DNA of 64,000 nt, taken from Flavobacterium supellecticarium. Its GTDB lineage: Bacteria; Bacteroidota; Bacteroidia; Flavobacteriales; Flavobacteriaceae. The position numbers and the translations under genes are program-made. Shown here piece by piece: positions 54,015-63,042 of this stretch (positions are counted from its first letter, which is position 1; each line of letters starts with the position of its first letter). The stretch spans positions 434,001-498,000 of the forward strand of contig NZ_SSNZ01000002.1 in the NCBI RefSeq assembly GCF_004801375.1, written 5' to 3'. The notes beneath the pieces are model-generated. The model made no database searches and was not told the DNA's origin. It saw only the letters and a list, made by a program, of their open reading frames with translations.

Positions 54015-56972
54015 ATGCAGAATAAAGGACTCATTAAATTTTTTGCAATACTTTTTGCACTGGTAAGTATTTACCAGCTATCCTTCACATTTGTTACCAA
54101 TAATATCGAGAAAAAGGCGAAAGCCTTTGCGAACGGAGACTCTAAAAAAGAGTTGTTCTATCTGGACTCTATTGGTAAAGAAAAAGTTTTTTTAGGTCAT
54201 ACTTTTAACGAAGTACGCGCTAAACAAATTAATAAAGGTCTTGACTTAGAAGGAGGAATCAACGTGATTCTTCAGATCTCTGTTAAAGACGTGTTGAAAG
54301 GATTAGCGAATAATTCTAAAAATCCAGTTTTCAATAAAGCGCTTGCAGAAGCAACCAAAAACAGAGAAGGTAACCAAAGTTATTTGGACGCTTTCTTTAT
54401 CGCTTTTGACAAAGAATCAAACGGAGCAACGAAATTGGCATCGCCAGAAATTTTTGGAAACAGAAATTTAAGTGATGTAATCAAATTCGATATGTCCGAT
54501 GCACAAGTAAAAGCTGTGCTACGAAAAAAAGTGGAAGAGTCTGTAGAAAGTGCTTTCCGTGTATTGAGAGAGCGTATCGACAAATTCGGGGTTACACAAC
54601 CAAACATCCAGAAATTAGGAGAATCAGGAAGAATTCTGGTTGAGCTTCCGGGTGCTAAGGATGTAGACCGTATTACAAAATTATTACAAAGTACGGCTCA
54701 GTTAGAATTCTGGGAAACGTATAAAACGGACGAAATCGGAAACTTCCTTTTGGCGGCTAACGAGACGTTAAAGAAAACAGAAAAAGCAACAGTTGAGACA
54801 AAAGAAGCTGCTAAAAAGACAGATATTGACTCATTGTTAACCAATAAAGCAACCGATTCGGCTGCAGCTAAAAAAGGAAACAATCCGTTATTGGATTTAG
54901 TAGTAGGTGGTGGACAACAAGGAAGTCCGGTATTGGCTTACTTTAATCCAAAAGATACTGCAAAAGTTAATTCGTATTTAAAAAGAGATGATATCCGTTC
55001 TTTATTACCTGCAGAACAGCGTTATGTACGTTTTGCATGGGGTAAATTAAATCCGAAAGCACCAAACGTAGTTGAGTTATATGCGTTAAAAGCAAACAGA
55101 GAAGGCATTCCACCAATGAGTGGAGGTGTTATTACCGATGCCAGAGAATCATTCGACCAAATGGGACGTCCGTCTGTAACGATGCAGATGAACGCAACAG
55201 GAGCGAAGAAATGGGAAGAGTTAACCGGGAAAGCGTATACACAACAAAGTAACATCGCTATCGTATTGGATAACATCGTATATTCTGCACCGGGAGTATC
55301 TTCAGGACCAATCGCAGGAGGACGTTCTGAAATTTCAGGAGTATTCGACGTAGCGGAGACAAAAGACTTAGCGAACATCTTAAGAGCAGGTAAATTACCG
55401 GCATCTGCAGAAATCGTACAATCAGAGGTTGTAGGTCCGTCATTAGGACAACAAGCTATCGATAATGGTATTACATCATCATTAGTAGGTTTATTATTAG
55501 TATCCCTATGGATGATATTCTATTATGGTAAAGCAGGTTGGTATGCCAACATCGCTTTAGCAGTGAACTTATTATTCCTTTTTGGAATCTTGGCTAGCTT
55601 AGGTGCGGTATTAACCTTACCAGGTATCGCAGGTATTGTATTAACAATGGGTACTGCGGTAGATGCGAACATCATTATCTATGAAAGAGCAAAAGAAGAA
55701 TTGCGATTAGGGAAATCCTTAGACGAAGCAGTTCGTTTCTCATTCACTTGGAGAGGTGCGATGTCGTCGATTACTGATGCGAACGTAACACACGTATTAA
55801 CCGGTTTGGTACTATTGATCTTCGGAACAGGACCAATCAAAGGATTTGCTACAACATTATTGATCGGTATTTTTACTTCATTGTTTACATCAATCTTTAT
55901 TACAAGAATGTTATTAGACTGGGGTGTAAGCAGAGGAACGAAACTACAATTCTCAACTGCAGTTACTAAAAACTGGTTTACAAACTTCCACTTCGATTTC
56001 TTAAAAATCAAAAAATGGACGTATTTATTCTCCGGATTAGTAGTAGTAGTGAGTTGTATCTCTTTTGCCATCAACGGATTGGATGAAGGTGTGGATTTCG
56101 TTGGAGGTAGAACATTCCAGGTGAAATTTGAAAAAGCGATCGAACCATCTGAAATTGCTGACGCTTTATCAAAAGAAGAAGTATTCGGAAGTGCTGAAGC
56201 AAAAGTATTTGGTGATGCAAATCAGTTAAAAATTACAACGAAATACAAAGTTCAGGAGACTAGTTCTGAAGTAGATAAAGAAGTAAACGAAAAATTATAT
56301 AATGCTTTAAAACATTATTACTCTAATGATATTTCGTATGACAAATTTGTAAATACTTTCGACGGTAAAAAGATCGGGGTATTACAGGCTTCAAAAGTAA
56401 GTGCGGCTGTATCAGACGATATCAAAACCAACTCGTACTGGGCGGTATTGGGATCTATGGCAATTGTATTCGTTTACTTAATGATCTCTTTCCGTAAATG
56501 GCAGTATTCATTAGGAGCGATCGCAGCTGTAGCGCACGACGTTATCTTCGTATTGGGTATTTACTCATTATGTTACAAATTCATGCCATTCCACATGGAA
56601 ATGGACCAGCACTTTATCGCAGCGATTCTAACCGTAATTGGTTACTCGATGAATGATACCGTAATTGTATTTGACAGGGTTCGTGAGTACCTTGCTGGTA
56701 ATACAAAAGGACATTTTAACGATATCGTAAACAAATCGATTAATACTACTTTATCAAGAACGATCAATACATCGTTAACATTACTATTGGTATTGTTAAT
56801 CATGTTTATCTTCGGAGGTGAGTCAATCCGTGGATTTATCTTCGCGATGTTGGTTGGTATTACTGTGGGTACGTATTCTTCTTTATTTATCGCGACACCG
56901 GTTCTTTGTGATACGGTTACAAGAAAAGAAAGAGATGAAATCGAAGCACGTCACAACAAGACAGAAGAATAA
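54015..56972 (+). CDS. secDF: Protein translocase fusion SecDF
   Basis: The 985-residue fusion of SecD and SecF uses the proton gradient to pull proteins through SecYEG. One N-terminal helix (about residues 7-26) precedes the periplasmic P1 domain, with GLDLEGGINVILQI and FRVLRERIDKFGVTQPNI. The SecD helices include GIAGIVLTMGTAVDANIII. The SecF half starts at about residue 665, with DFVGGRTFQVKFE and the second set of helices (TVIGYSMNDTVIVFDRVRE). An Ala/Lys/Thr-rich insert at about 254-300 is absent from E. coli SecD. It is followed by a strong terminator. Confidence 0.96.
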   Translation: MQNKGLIKFFAILFALVSIYQLSFTFVTNNIEKKAKAFANGDSKKELFYLDSIGKEKVFLGHTFNEVRAKQINKGLDLEGGINVILQISVKDVLKGLANNSKNPVFNKALAEATKNREGNQSYLDAFFIAFDKESNGATKLASPEIFGNRNLSDVIKFDMSDAQVKAVLRKKVEESVESAFRVLRERIDKFGVTQPNIQKLGESGRILVELPGAKDVDRITKLLQSTAQLEFWETYKTDEIGNFLLAANETLKKTEKATVETKEAAKKTDIDSLLTNKATDSAAAKKGNNPLLDLVVGGGQQGSPVLAYFNPKDTAKVNSYLKRDDIRSLLPAEQRYVRFAWGKLNPKAPNVVELYALKANREGIPPMSGGVITDARESFDQMGRPSVTMQMNATGAKKWEELTGKAYTQQSNIAIVLDNIVYSAPGVSSGPIAGGRSEISGVFDVAETKDLANILRAGKLPASAEIVQSEVVGPSLGQQAIDNGITSSLVGLLLVSLWMIFYYGKAGWYANIALAVNLLFLFGILASLGAVLTLPGIAGIVLTMGTAVDANIIIYERAKEELRLGKSLDEAVRFSFTWRGAMSSITDANVTHVLTGLVLLIFGTGPIKGFATTLLIGIFTSLFTSIFITRMLLDWGVSRGTKLQFSTAVTKNWFTNFHFDFLKIKKWTYLFSGLVVVVSCISFAINGLDEGVDFVGGRTFQVKFEKAIEPSEIADALSKEEVFGSAEAKVFGDANQLKITTKYKVQETSSEVDKEVNEKLYNALKHYYSNDISYDKFVNTFDGKKIGVLQASKVSAAVSDDIKTNSYWAVLGSMAIVFVYLMISFRKWQYSLGAIAAVAHDVIFVLGIYSLCYKFMPFHMEMDQHFIAAILTVIGYSMNDTVIVFDRVREYLAGNTKGHFNDIVNKSINTTLSRTINTSLTLLLVLLIMFIFGGESIRGFIFAMLVGITVGTYSSLFIATPVLCDTVTRKERDEIEARHNKTEE

Positions 56973-56990
56973 TATTTTTTCAAAATACAG

Positions 56991-57019
56991 AAAAAGCCCC
57001 GCATTGCGGGGCTTTTTTT
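56991..57019 (+). terminator. Terminator of secDF
   Basis: AAAGCCCCGC, 3-nt loop, GCGGGGCTTT and T run; GC-rich and strong. Confidence 0.92.
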
Positions 57020-57085
57020 ATACCGTAAATTTTTTACATTTAAAATACGCTTTCCGCCGAAATTTCGTTATTTATGGTATGGTAG

Positions 57086-57117
57086 TTGCTATTTTAAAAA
57101 GCAAATACTTATATTTA
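57086..57117 (+). promoter_or_regulatory. Likely promoter of the ExbB/ExbD pair
   Basis: TTG (57086-57088), 21 bp, TATATTTA (one mismatch), 27 bp before the start codon. Confidence 0.5.
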
Positions 57118-57144
57118 ACCCCTATAAAAACGAATTTGTAAAAC

Positions 57145-57852
57145 ATGATTTTTAATTTTTTGTTGCAAGCGAACCCGGTTCCGGCAGAACCCGTTGTAAA
57201 TGAACCCGTAGTGGCCAATACAGCAATCGAATCCGTTAATTTTTTCCAGTTGATCATGAAAGGTGGGGTTATGGTGATCCCAATCTTTATCCTGTTTTTC
57301 CTAACGGTTTACATTATCGTGGAACGTTATCTGTATATCAAAAAGCAAACAAAATTGGACAACTCGTTGATCAATGAATTAAAATACCAGTTAAATTCCG
57401 GAAATATTCAGTCGGCAGCAATGATTTGCGACAAATCGAATACGGCCTATGGAGCGGTATTACGCAATGGTGTAAATACCATTGGCCGACCAATTAACGA
57501 AATTGACCTGGCTTTGGAAAAAAGCGCCAATATCGAAATGGGATTAATGGAGAAGAAATTGGGGTATTTGGGTATCGTTGCCGGTATTGCACCAATCTTA
57601 GGATTTATCGGAACTATTTCCGGGGTAATCAAGATTTTCTATACAATTTCGATTACCGAAAATATCAGTATTGGAAACATTTCCGGTGGTTTATATGAAA
57701 AAATGATCAGTAGTGGTTTAGGACTAATTGTAGGGGTAATTGCCTATGCAGCCTATCACTTTTTTAATATGATGATCGATCATTTTGCATTGAACATGCA
57801 ACGCCAGGGATTGGAATTTATCAATGTTATTCAACAGCCAAATACGAAATAA
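57145..57852 (+). CDS. exbB: MotA/TolQ/ExbB-family proton channel protein
   Basis: A 235-residue membrane protein. After a Pro/Val-rich N-terminus (NPVPAEPVVNEPVVANT) come three helices: about 42-64 (MKGGVMVIPIFILFFLTVYI), about 148-168 and 190-210. The LGYLGIVAGIAPILGFIGTI signature marks the ExbB/TolQ fold. Five ExbB-type subunits surround two ExbD-type subunits and use the proton gradient to energise outer-membrane transport through TonB. The companion ExbD gene begins 5 bp after it, but no tonB follows. Confidence 0.92.
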   Translation: MIFNFLLQANPVPAEPVVNEPVVANTAIESVNFFQLIMKGGVMVIPIFILFFLTVYIIVERYLYIKKQTKLDNSLINELKYQLNSGNIQSAAMICDKSNTAYGAVLRNGVNTIGRPINEIDLALEKSANIEMGLMEKKLGYLGIVAGIAPILGFIGTISGVIKIFYTISITENISIGNISGGLYEKMISSGLGLIVGVIAYAAYHFFNMMIDHFALNMQRQGLEFINVIQQPNTK

Positions 57853-57857
57853 ACGCA

Positions 57858-58253
57858 ATGAGAATCAAAAGAAATAGACGTTTTCACGCCGAAGTAGCAA
57901 CCTCTGCTTTGAGTGATATTATGTTCTTTTTATTGCTGTTTTTCCTGATTATTTCTACGTTGGCGAATCCGAATGTGATCAACCTGATGTTGCCTAAAGC
58001 TGAGGCTAAGGAAACGACCAACAAGCAATTTATCAGTCTTTCCGTTACTGAGGATAAACACTATTTTGTTGACAAACAGGAGGTGCCTTTTGAAGAATTG
58101 GAAGCCAAATTACTGGAAAAACTGGGAACACAAAAAGAACAAACCATAGTGGTGCGAATCCCGTATAACCTTCAGGTGCAGGATTTAGTCGACTTGTTAC
58201 AGATTGGTGTTCGAAACAAACTGAAATTTGTAATCGCAACTGCGAAAAGCTAA
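57858..58253 (+). CDS. exbD: ExbD/TolR-family protein
   Basis: A 131-residue protein with a basic cytoplasmic N-terminus (MRIKRNRRFHAEVATSAL). One membrane helix carries the proton-path Asp (D20, in SDIMFFLLLFFLI), and a periplasmic domain follows. The periplasmic part ends in LVDLLQIGVRNKLKFVIAT, as in ExbD. It partners the ExbB-like protein 5 bp upstream. A hairpin-T run ends the transcript before the next gene. Confidence 0.93.
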   Translation: MRIKRNRRFHAEVATSALSDIMFFLLLFFLIISTLANPNVINLMLPKAEAKETTNKQFISLSVTEDKHYFVDKQEVPFEELEAKLLEKLGTQKEQTIVVRIPYNLQVQDLVDLLQIGVRNKLKFVIATAKS

Positions 58254-58266
58254 TAATAAAATAGAG

Positions 58267-58291
58267 AAAAGTGGCGGAAGTCACTTTTTTT
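58267..58291 (+). terminator. Hairpin after exbD
   Basis: AAAAGTG, an 8-nt loop, CACTTTT and T residues. It overlaps the codons of an upstream in-frame start of the next gene, which supports the later start at 58316. Confidence 0.65.
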
Positions 58292-58315
58292 ATGCCTTTA
58301 TTGATCCCCGTTTTT

Positions 58316-59008
58316 ATGAAACAATTTATGTTATGGTTGCTGCTTTTGGGTGGCGTGTCGGGACCCAAATCAGATTTTAAGAACGTTTTTCAGGAAGAAT
58401 TTACCAATGTCCGTTTAAAGCAATGGAATCAGGTTAATGGTAATTGGGAAGTCGATCGGAATGAAAAGCTGGTAAAAGGGAGTAAAAACAACGATTGGGC
58501 AATTCTGACAGCAAAGAAAGAATTGCCGGATAATTACATACTCACATTTTCGACTTTGGTTGAACCGTCGGCCTATTTGTTTGAGGTAATGCTGAACATT
58601 CAAAACGAAAAATACCTCGGCATTTTATACAACCAATTGGAAGGAAAGGTTGCTATAGAAGATCGTTCGTTTTTTGTCAATCCGGAAAAGGAGCGTGGTT
58701 ATATCCGTACAACCGGACATATCGGGAAATTACCCAAAGTAAAAATTCCAATGTCGGAACAATGGTTGGATTGGAAGATTCAGAAAACCGGAACTACTTT
58801 TTTTGTTTGGATCGATAACGAAGAGATCCTGAAATTTACGGAACCTGCCGAAATGATCAAAAGCAATGGGAAGTTTGGTTTTGCCATTAACGGATCGGCG
58901 CAATTAAAGAATATAAAAGTCTATAAAACCAGAAATAAAGGAGCATTACCGCCGGAGGGATTCATAGGAAAGCCTCATGAACAGCCGTTTTTCCAGTTTT
59001 CAGAATAA
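58316..59008 (+). CDS. Secreted beta-sandwich protein (DUF1080/LamG-like)
   Basis: A 230-residue protein starting MKQFMLWLLLLGG. A short signal peptide is followed by a fold with FQEEFTNVRLKQWNQVNGNWEV at the front and WLDWKIQKTGTTFFVWIDNE, then FGFAINGSAQLKNIKVYKT near the end. This pattern is typical of concanavalin-like domains of the DUF1080/LamG type that bind or cut glycans. No catalytic residue is evident. Earlier in-frame starts lie in the exbD terminator and are unlikely. Confidence 0.72.
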   Translation: MKQFMLWLLLLGGVSGPKSDFKNVFQEEFTNVRLKQWNQVNGNWEVDRNEKLVKGSKNNDWAILTAKKELPDNYILTFSTLVEPSAYLFEVMLNIQNEKYLGILYNQLEGKVAIEDRSFFVNPEKERGYIRTTGHIGKLPKVKIPMSEQWLDWKIQKTGTTFFVWIDNEEILKFTEPAEMIKSNGKFGFAINGSAQLKNIKVYKTRNKGALPPEGFIGKPHEQPFFQFSE

Positions 59009-59041
59009 AAAAAGCCCGTTGTTGTACAACGGGCTTTTTTA
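59008..59041. terminator. Bidirectional terminator between convergent genes
   Basis: AAAGCCCGTTGT and ACAACGGGCTTT with a 3-nt loop; A run on the left, T run on the right. Confidence 0.88.
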
Positions 59042-59057
59042 ATGGGGATGTTAATTT

Positions 59058-60503
59058 TTATTTGCAATCATTATATTCGTTAACAATATTAATGAGATTT
59101 TCTGAGTTTTTCAAATCAAAAGCTCCTTTTTTTATCTCAGATGCTAAATTTTTACATCCGGACAGGTATTCGGCCAGTTGAATCGACAGTTTGTCGTTAT
59201 TTCTTTTGTCGACCATCTGTCCTTCCGATTTCGATTTTAATTTGATCACAAAGCGATCGTCTTCCACCGGATCAACCAAAACGGAATTCTCTTTGCTGGT
59301 ATAGATAACCCGATAAAAATAGGCATTGTTAAAGCCCAGTGACATCGCGTTGGATAGTTTTTTCATCGCGTCTCCTTTTACTTTCATACCCTCGAAAGCC
59401 GTTTCGGTGCCATCACTGTTTTTAACGTAGAATTTGATATTGTCTTTTGCCTGTAGCGTTATGGTACGTTCTTTTCCTTTTTCGTTTTTGTATTTGATGG
59501 ATACATTTTTACCGTAATTATCGATAGCATCCACAACCTGAGTATCTCCGGTCTGATTAATATCCAGTTTCTCAAATTGCGCCGTGATAATTCCGTCATA
59601 ACGCACGCCTTTTTCGTCAAAGGCATATCCGTTTGCATTATAAATATTACGGCTGCGCTCTTTGGCCAGTTTGATCTTTTCGTTTAATAAATTCTGGTTA
59701 TAACTTTTAGCCTGACGTCCCAGCGTAATATCGCGGTAAACCAGTTCGCCGACTAACTCTTTTACAAACGAGCTGTTATCCGGCCCGGCAAAACGTTTTT
59801 CGGCATTGTAGCTAAACTTACTGTCATTAAACAGTGTTACTTCTACTTCGTTATTCATATTGCCCGTAGCGCGTGCCGTAGCGACCTGAATATTATCCAA
59901 ATCGTAAATACTAACGGTGTTATTATTGCCAAAAGCGGTATAAGTGGACGACATAGCCTTTCCTACGATATTCGTCCCGGCCGTTCCGCCAAACAGAATC
60001 GTTCCGTCCATTTTTACAAAGGGACGGTAGCGGGCTATTTTTTCTTCCTTGTCTTTTTTGGAAGCAACAACCTCCATTTTGGTTTTTAAGGTTTTGTCGC
60101 CAATACTTTCCCGTTCGGTATTGAAAAAGGTTTCGATTTTAGCGGCATTAAATCCATTTTTATCAAATAGTCCGTACTTGGCAGATATAAGATGCAACAT
60201 AATCCGCGTAGGACTTAATGAGTTGATCAATACTTCATACGGAATTTCCGTTTTTTTGGTTTCATCAGCCGAGGTTAGTAATAACCATTGATTCAGAATG
60301 GTTTTACCTTCGGACATTCCTTTATATTCTACAGTAAACTGTTTGTTTCCGGACAGGTCGAACAATTGATATTGATCGCGAACCGGCTCTTTAAAAATTG
60401 CTACTTCTTTTTCGTCTATCAATACACGATCTTTTTTGGTTGTGATCTTTTGGGAGAATGAGAGAAATGGAAGTAATAGGAGGATAAGTGTAATTTTTTT
60501 CAT
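59058..60503 (-). CDS. Secreted protein of unknown function
   Basis: A 481-residue protein with a type I signal peptide (MKKITLILLLLPFLSFS, then QKITTKKD). The rest is a mix of beta-rich and charged segments (YDLDNIQVATARATG, DDRFVIKLKSKSEGQMVD). Two cysteines lie near the C-terminus, in LSGCKNLASEIKKGA and the final NDCK, possibly a disulphide. I do not recognise the family. It stands alone with terminators on both sides. Confidence 0.75.
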   Translation of the reverse strand: MKKITLILLLLPFLSFSQKITTKKDRVLIDEKEVAIFKEPVRDQYQLFDLSGNKQFTVEYKGMSEGKTILNQWLLLTSADETKKTEIPYEVLINSLSPTRIMLHLISAKYGLFDKNGFNAAKIETFFNTERESIGDKTLKTKMEVVASKKDKEEKIARYRPFVKMDGTILFGGTAGTNIVGKAMSSTYTAFGNNNTVSIYDLDNIQVATARATGNMNNEVEVTLFNDSKFSYNAEKRFAGPDNSSFVKELVGELVYRDITLGRQAKSYNQNLLNEKIKLAKERSRNIYNANGYAFDEKGVRYDGIITAQFEKLDINQTGDTQVVDAIDNYGKNVSIKYKNEKGKERTITLQAKDNIKFYVKNSDGTETAFEGMKVKGDAMKKLSNAMSLGFNNAYFYRVIYTSKENSVLVDPVEDDRFVIKLKSKSEGQMVDKRNNDKLSIQLAEYLSGCKNLASEIKKGAFDLKNSENLINIVNEYNDCK

Positions 60504-60587
60504 GCAAATTTTTAATTATATGTTATTTTGTTGGTTGTTAAATATACTATAAATAATGTAATATATTGTGTTTTGTGTGTTATGATA

Positions 60588-60618
60588 AAAAAAAGAGCCT
60601 GTTATACATAACAGGCTC
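60588..60618 (-). terminator. Terminator of the tlpA-like/tpiA transcript
   Basis: On the minus strand GAGCCTGTTA and TAACAGGCTC form a 10-bp stem followed by an 8-T run, 24 bp after the tpiA stop. Confidence 0.88.
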
Positions 60619-60641
60619 TTCATATAAAAGATAAAATACGT

Positions 60642-61394
60642 TTATACCGCATTGACAATAGCGGCGAAATCATCCGCTTTTAAAGCGGCACCGCCAATAA
60701 GTCCACCGTCTACATCGGGTTTTGAAAAGATTTCTTTGGCATTATCCGGTTTCACGCTGCCGCCGTATAAAATGGAAACGTTTTCGGCTACTTCGCGACC
60801 GTATTTGTCTTCTACGGTTTGACGAATAAATTGGTGCATTTCCTGCGCCTGATCCGGAGTGGCAGTTTCGCCGGTTCCGATCGCCCAAACGGGTTCGTAT
60901 GCCAATACGATGTTTTCCCAGGCTTTGGCATCCAAATGGAATAATCCGTCTTTTAACTGATTTTCCACGATGTTAAAATGTTGTTGGTTCTGACGGTCTT
61001 TTAATTCTTCACCAAAACAGAAAATAACGCGTAACTCGTGTTTTAAAGCCGTATCGACTTTGTTGGCTAGCAACGCATCCGTTTCGTGAAAATAAGAACG
61101 TCTTTCGGAATGTCCCAGGATTACGATATCCACACCGATATTTTTGAGCATATCGGCTGATATTTCGCCGGTAAAAGCACCGCTTTCGGCCTGGTGCATG
61201 TTTTGTGCCGCCACACCGATATTGGTAAATTCCAAATGTTGTACCGCAGAAGACAGGTTTACAAACGTAGGCGCTACGATAATTTCCACCTCTTTATCGG
61301 AAGGCAATTTTTCGATCAGATCGTTTAATAAATCCTCGGTTTCATGTGCATTTTTGTGCATTTTCCAGTTTCCTGCAACAATACTGTGTCTCAT
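60642..61394 (-). CDS. tpiA: Triosephosphate isomerase
   Basis: The 250-residue TIM barrel interconverts glyceraldehyde-3-phosphate and dihydroxyacetone phosphate. The substrate Asn/Lys lie in VAGNWKMHKN, the catalytic His in ILGHSERRSYFHE, and the catalytic Glu in LAYEPVWAIGTG. The phosphate loop is ILYGGSVKPDNAKE and GGLIGGAAL. The start overlaps the TlpA-like stop by one base (TAATG), so translation is coupled. Confidence 0.97.
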   Translation of the reverse strand: MRHSIVAGNWKMHKNAHETEDLLNDLIEKLPSDKEVEIIVAPTFVNLSSAVQHLEFTNIGVAAQNMHQAESGAFTGEISADMLKNIGVDIVILGHSERRSYFHETDALLANKVDTALKHELRVIFCFGEELKDRQNQQHFNIVENQLKDGLFHLDAKAWENIVLAYEPVWAIGTGETATPDQAQEMHQFIRQTVEDKYGREVAENVSILYGGSVKPDNAKEIFSKPDVDGGLIGGAALKADDFAAIVNAV

Positions 61395-61894
61395 TATTTT
61401 AAAGTTTTTAAAGTCGTAATCAGGTTTTCGTCGTCGGCTTCAATAGCTTTGAACAACGCAATTTTTCCTTTTTTGTCCACTACCATATAACGCGGAATCC
61501 AGTCCAGTTTAATCGATTTCCCAAAGGCACCTTTCATACCGTCGGTCAATAGGAAATGTTCGCCGTTTACATTGTATTTTTCAATTCCTTTTTTCCAGGC
61601 TTCCGGTGTTTTATCAGCCGAAATAAACAAATATACCACATCGGTAAACTCATTTTGAAGGTTGACCACTTTTGGCATTCCTTTGATACAATCCGGACAC
61701 CAGGATGCCCAAACATCGATTACCACGGTTTTGCCTTTGTATTTTTTAAGCACGTCTTTAAAGGTAATTTCCTGACCTTCCAGGCTTACCATTTTATAGT
61801 CCAGGCTCTCTTTTGCGAATTCTTTCGGGGTTTGTGCATTTGTACAGGCGATCGATAAAACCAACATCAATGCCATAGCGACTATGTTTTTCAT
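61394..61894 (-). CDS. TlpA-family thioredoxin-like lipoprotein
   Basis: A 166-residue protein with a lipoprotein signal (lipobox SIAC, Cys17) and a thioredoxin fold. The redox site is CPDC (66-69, in WASWCPDCIKGMP) and the cis-Pro is in LDWIPRYMVVD. TlpA-type proteins reduce or isomerise disulphides in the periplasm. It is coupled to tpiA downstream, and the DppB-type permease is 58 bp upstream on the same strand. Confidence 0.9.
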   Translation of the reverse strand: MKNIVAMALMLVLSIACTNAQTPKEFAKESLDYKMVSLEGQEITFKDVLKKYKGKTVVIDVWASWCPDCIKGMPKVVNLQNEFTDVVYLFISADKTPEAWKKGIEKYNVNGEHFLLTDGMKGAFGKSIKLDWIPRYMVVDKKGKIALFKAIEADDENLITTLKTLK

Positions 61895-61952
61895 AAAAAG
61901 TTTTTTAGTTTATTACGGATATAAAAATATAAAATCTTCTGTGAAGAAAATG

Positions 61953-63029
61953 TTATTGTAATTTGATTTTCGGATCCAGATACGCATAAATCAGATCCAC
62001 CAATATATTGATCACGACAAAAGTAGTCGCGATCACCAAAACAGCACCCATAATTACCGGAAGATCAAGGGTATTCAGAGCATCTACGATTTCTTTGCCG
62101 AGTCCGTTCCAGCCAAAAATATATTCCACAAAAACAGCACCGGCCAACATCGAGGCAAACCAACCGGAAACGGCCGTTACAACCGGATTTAAGGCGTTTT
62201 TCAGAGCGTGACGTTTAATCACCTGCAATTCGCTTAAACCTTTGGCTCTGGCAGTTCGGATATAATCCTGACTCATCACTTCCAGTAATGAATTTCGCAT
62301 TAATTGAATTACAACCCCTAACGGTCGGATTCCGAGTACGACAGCCGGAAGAATAATATTTTTCCACTGAATATAAGTCCCGTTTCCAAAATCATCCACT
62401 TCATATAGGCTACCGGTCATATTCAGATGCGTATAATGGTGTAACAGGAATCCAAAAAACCAGGCAAACAGAATCGCACTAAAAAACGAAGGCACACTCA
62501 TGCCAAGCGTACTCACCAAAGCGATAAACCGGTCGAGCCAGCTGTCTTTATAAACCGCCGAAACAATTCCGAATACGATTCCAATCAGGATGGCAATCAC
62601 AATGGCAAAAAAGGCCAGGATTACCGTATTCGGCAAGGTGTTCCCAATAACCTGAGTGACTTTTTTTCCGCTTTTCTGAAAGCTTTCCCGTAAATAGGGC
62701 GTTTTTAAAACGACCGCTGAATTTCCAACCGAAAACAACGGTAAGGCGTTGTATTTTCCTTCAGAAAGAAAAGTATAATCATTGCTGTTTTTACTGTGGA
62801 AGGAAATGAGAGAAAGGTCGTTCAGATAATACAAATACTGTGTTCCTATAGGCTTATCAAAACCATATTTCTTTTTGACCAACGCCAGTTGTTCGGAATT
62901 TTCATTCTGGTCGAGCATCATGCGCGCCGGATCGCCGGGAAGGACATTAAATAAAAAGAAAATCACTGTTATCACTCCGAAAAGTGTTAACAGTGCATAT
63001 CCGGTTTTATGAAGCAGGTAACGAAGCAT
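61953..63029 (-). CDS. DppB/OppB-type ABC transporter permease
   Basis: A 358-residue membrane protein of the dipeptide/oligopeptide permease group. The N-terminal LRYLLHKTGYALLTLFGVITV and LPGDPARMM motifs are typical. The EAA loop, which contacts the ATPase, reads DYIRTARAKGLSELQVIKRH. About six helices are present, plus a long periplasmic loop (about residues 60-125) typical of Bacteroidota. No second permease, binding protein or ATPase is adjacent, so its partners lie elsewhere. It follows the DoxX-like gene by 13 bp. Confidence 0.92.
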   Translation of the reverse strand: MLRYLLHKTGYALLTLFGVITVIFFLFNVLPGDPARMMLDQNENSEQLALVKKKYGFDKPIGTQYLYYLNDLSLISFHSKNSNDYTFLSEGKYNALPLFSVGNSAVVLKTPYLRESFQKSGKKVTQVIGNTLPNTVILAFFAIVIAILIGIVFGIVSAVYKDSWLDRFIALVSTLGMSVPSFFSAILFAWFFGFLLHHYTHLNMTGSLYEVDDFGNGTYIQWKNIILPAVVLGIRPLGVVIQLMRNSLLEVMSQDYIRTARAKGLSELQVIKRHALKNALNPVVTAVSGWFASMLAGAVFVEYIFGWNGLGKEIVDALNTLDLPVIMGAVLVIATTFVVINILVDLIYAYLDPKIKLQ

Positions 63030-63042
63030 TCGATATCGAAAC

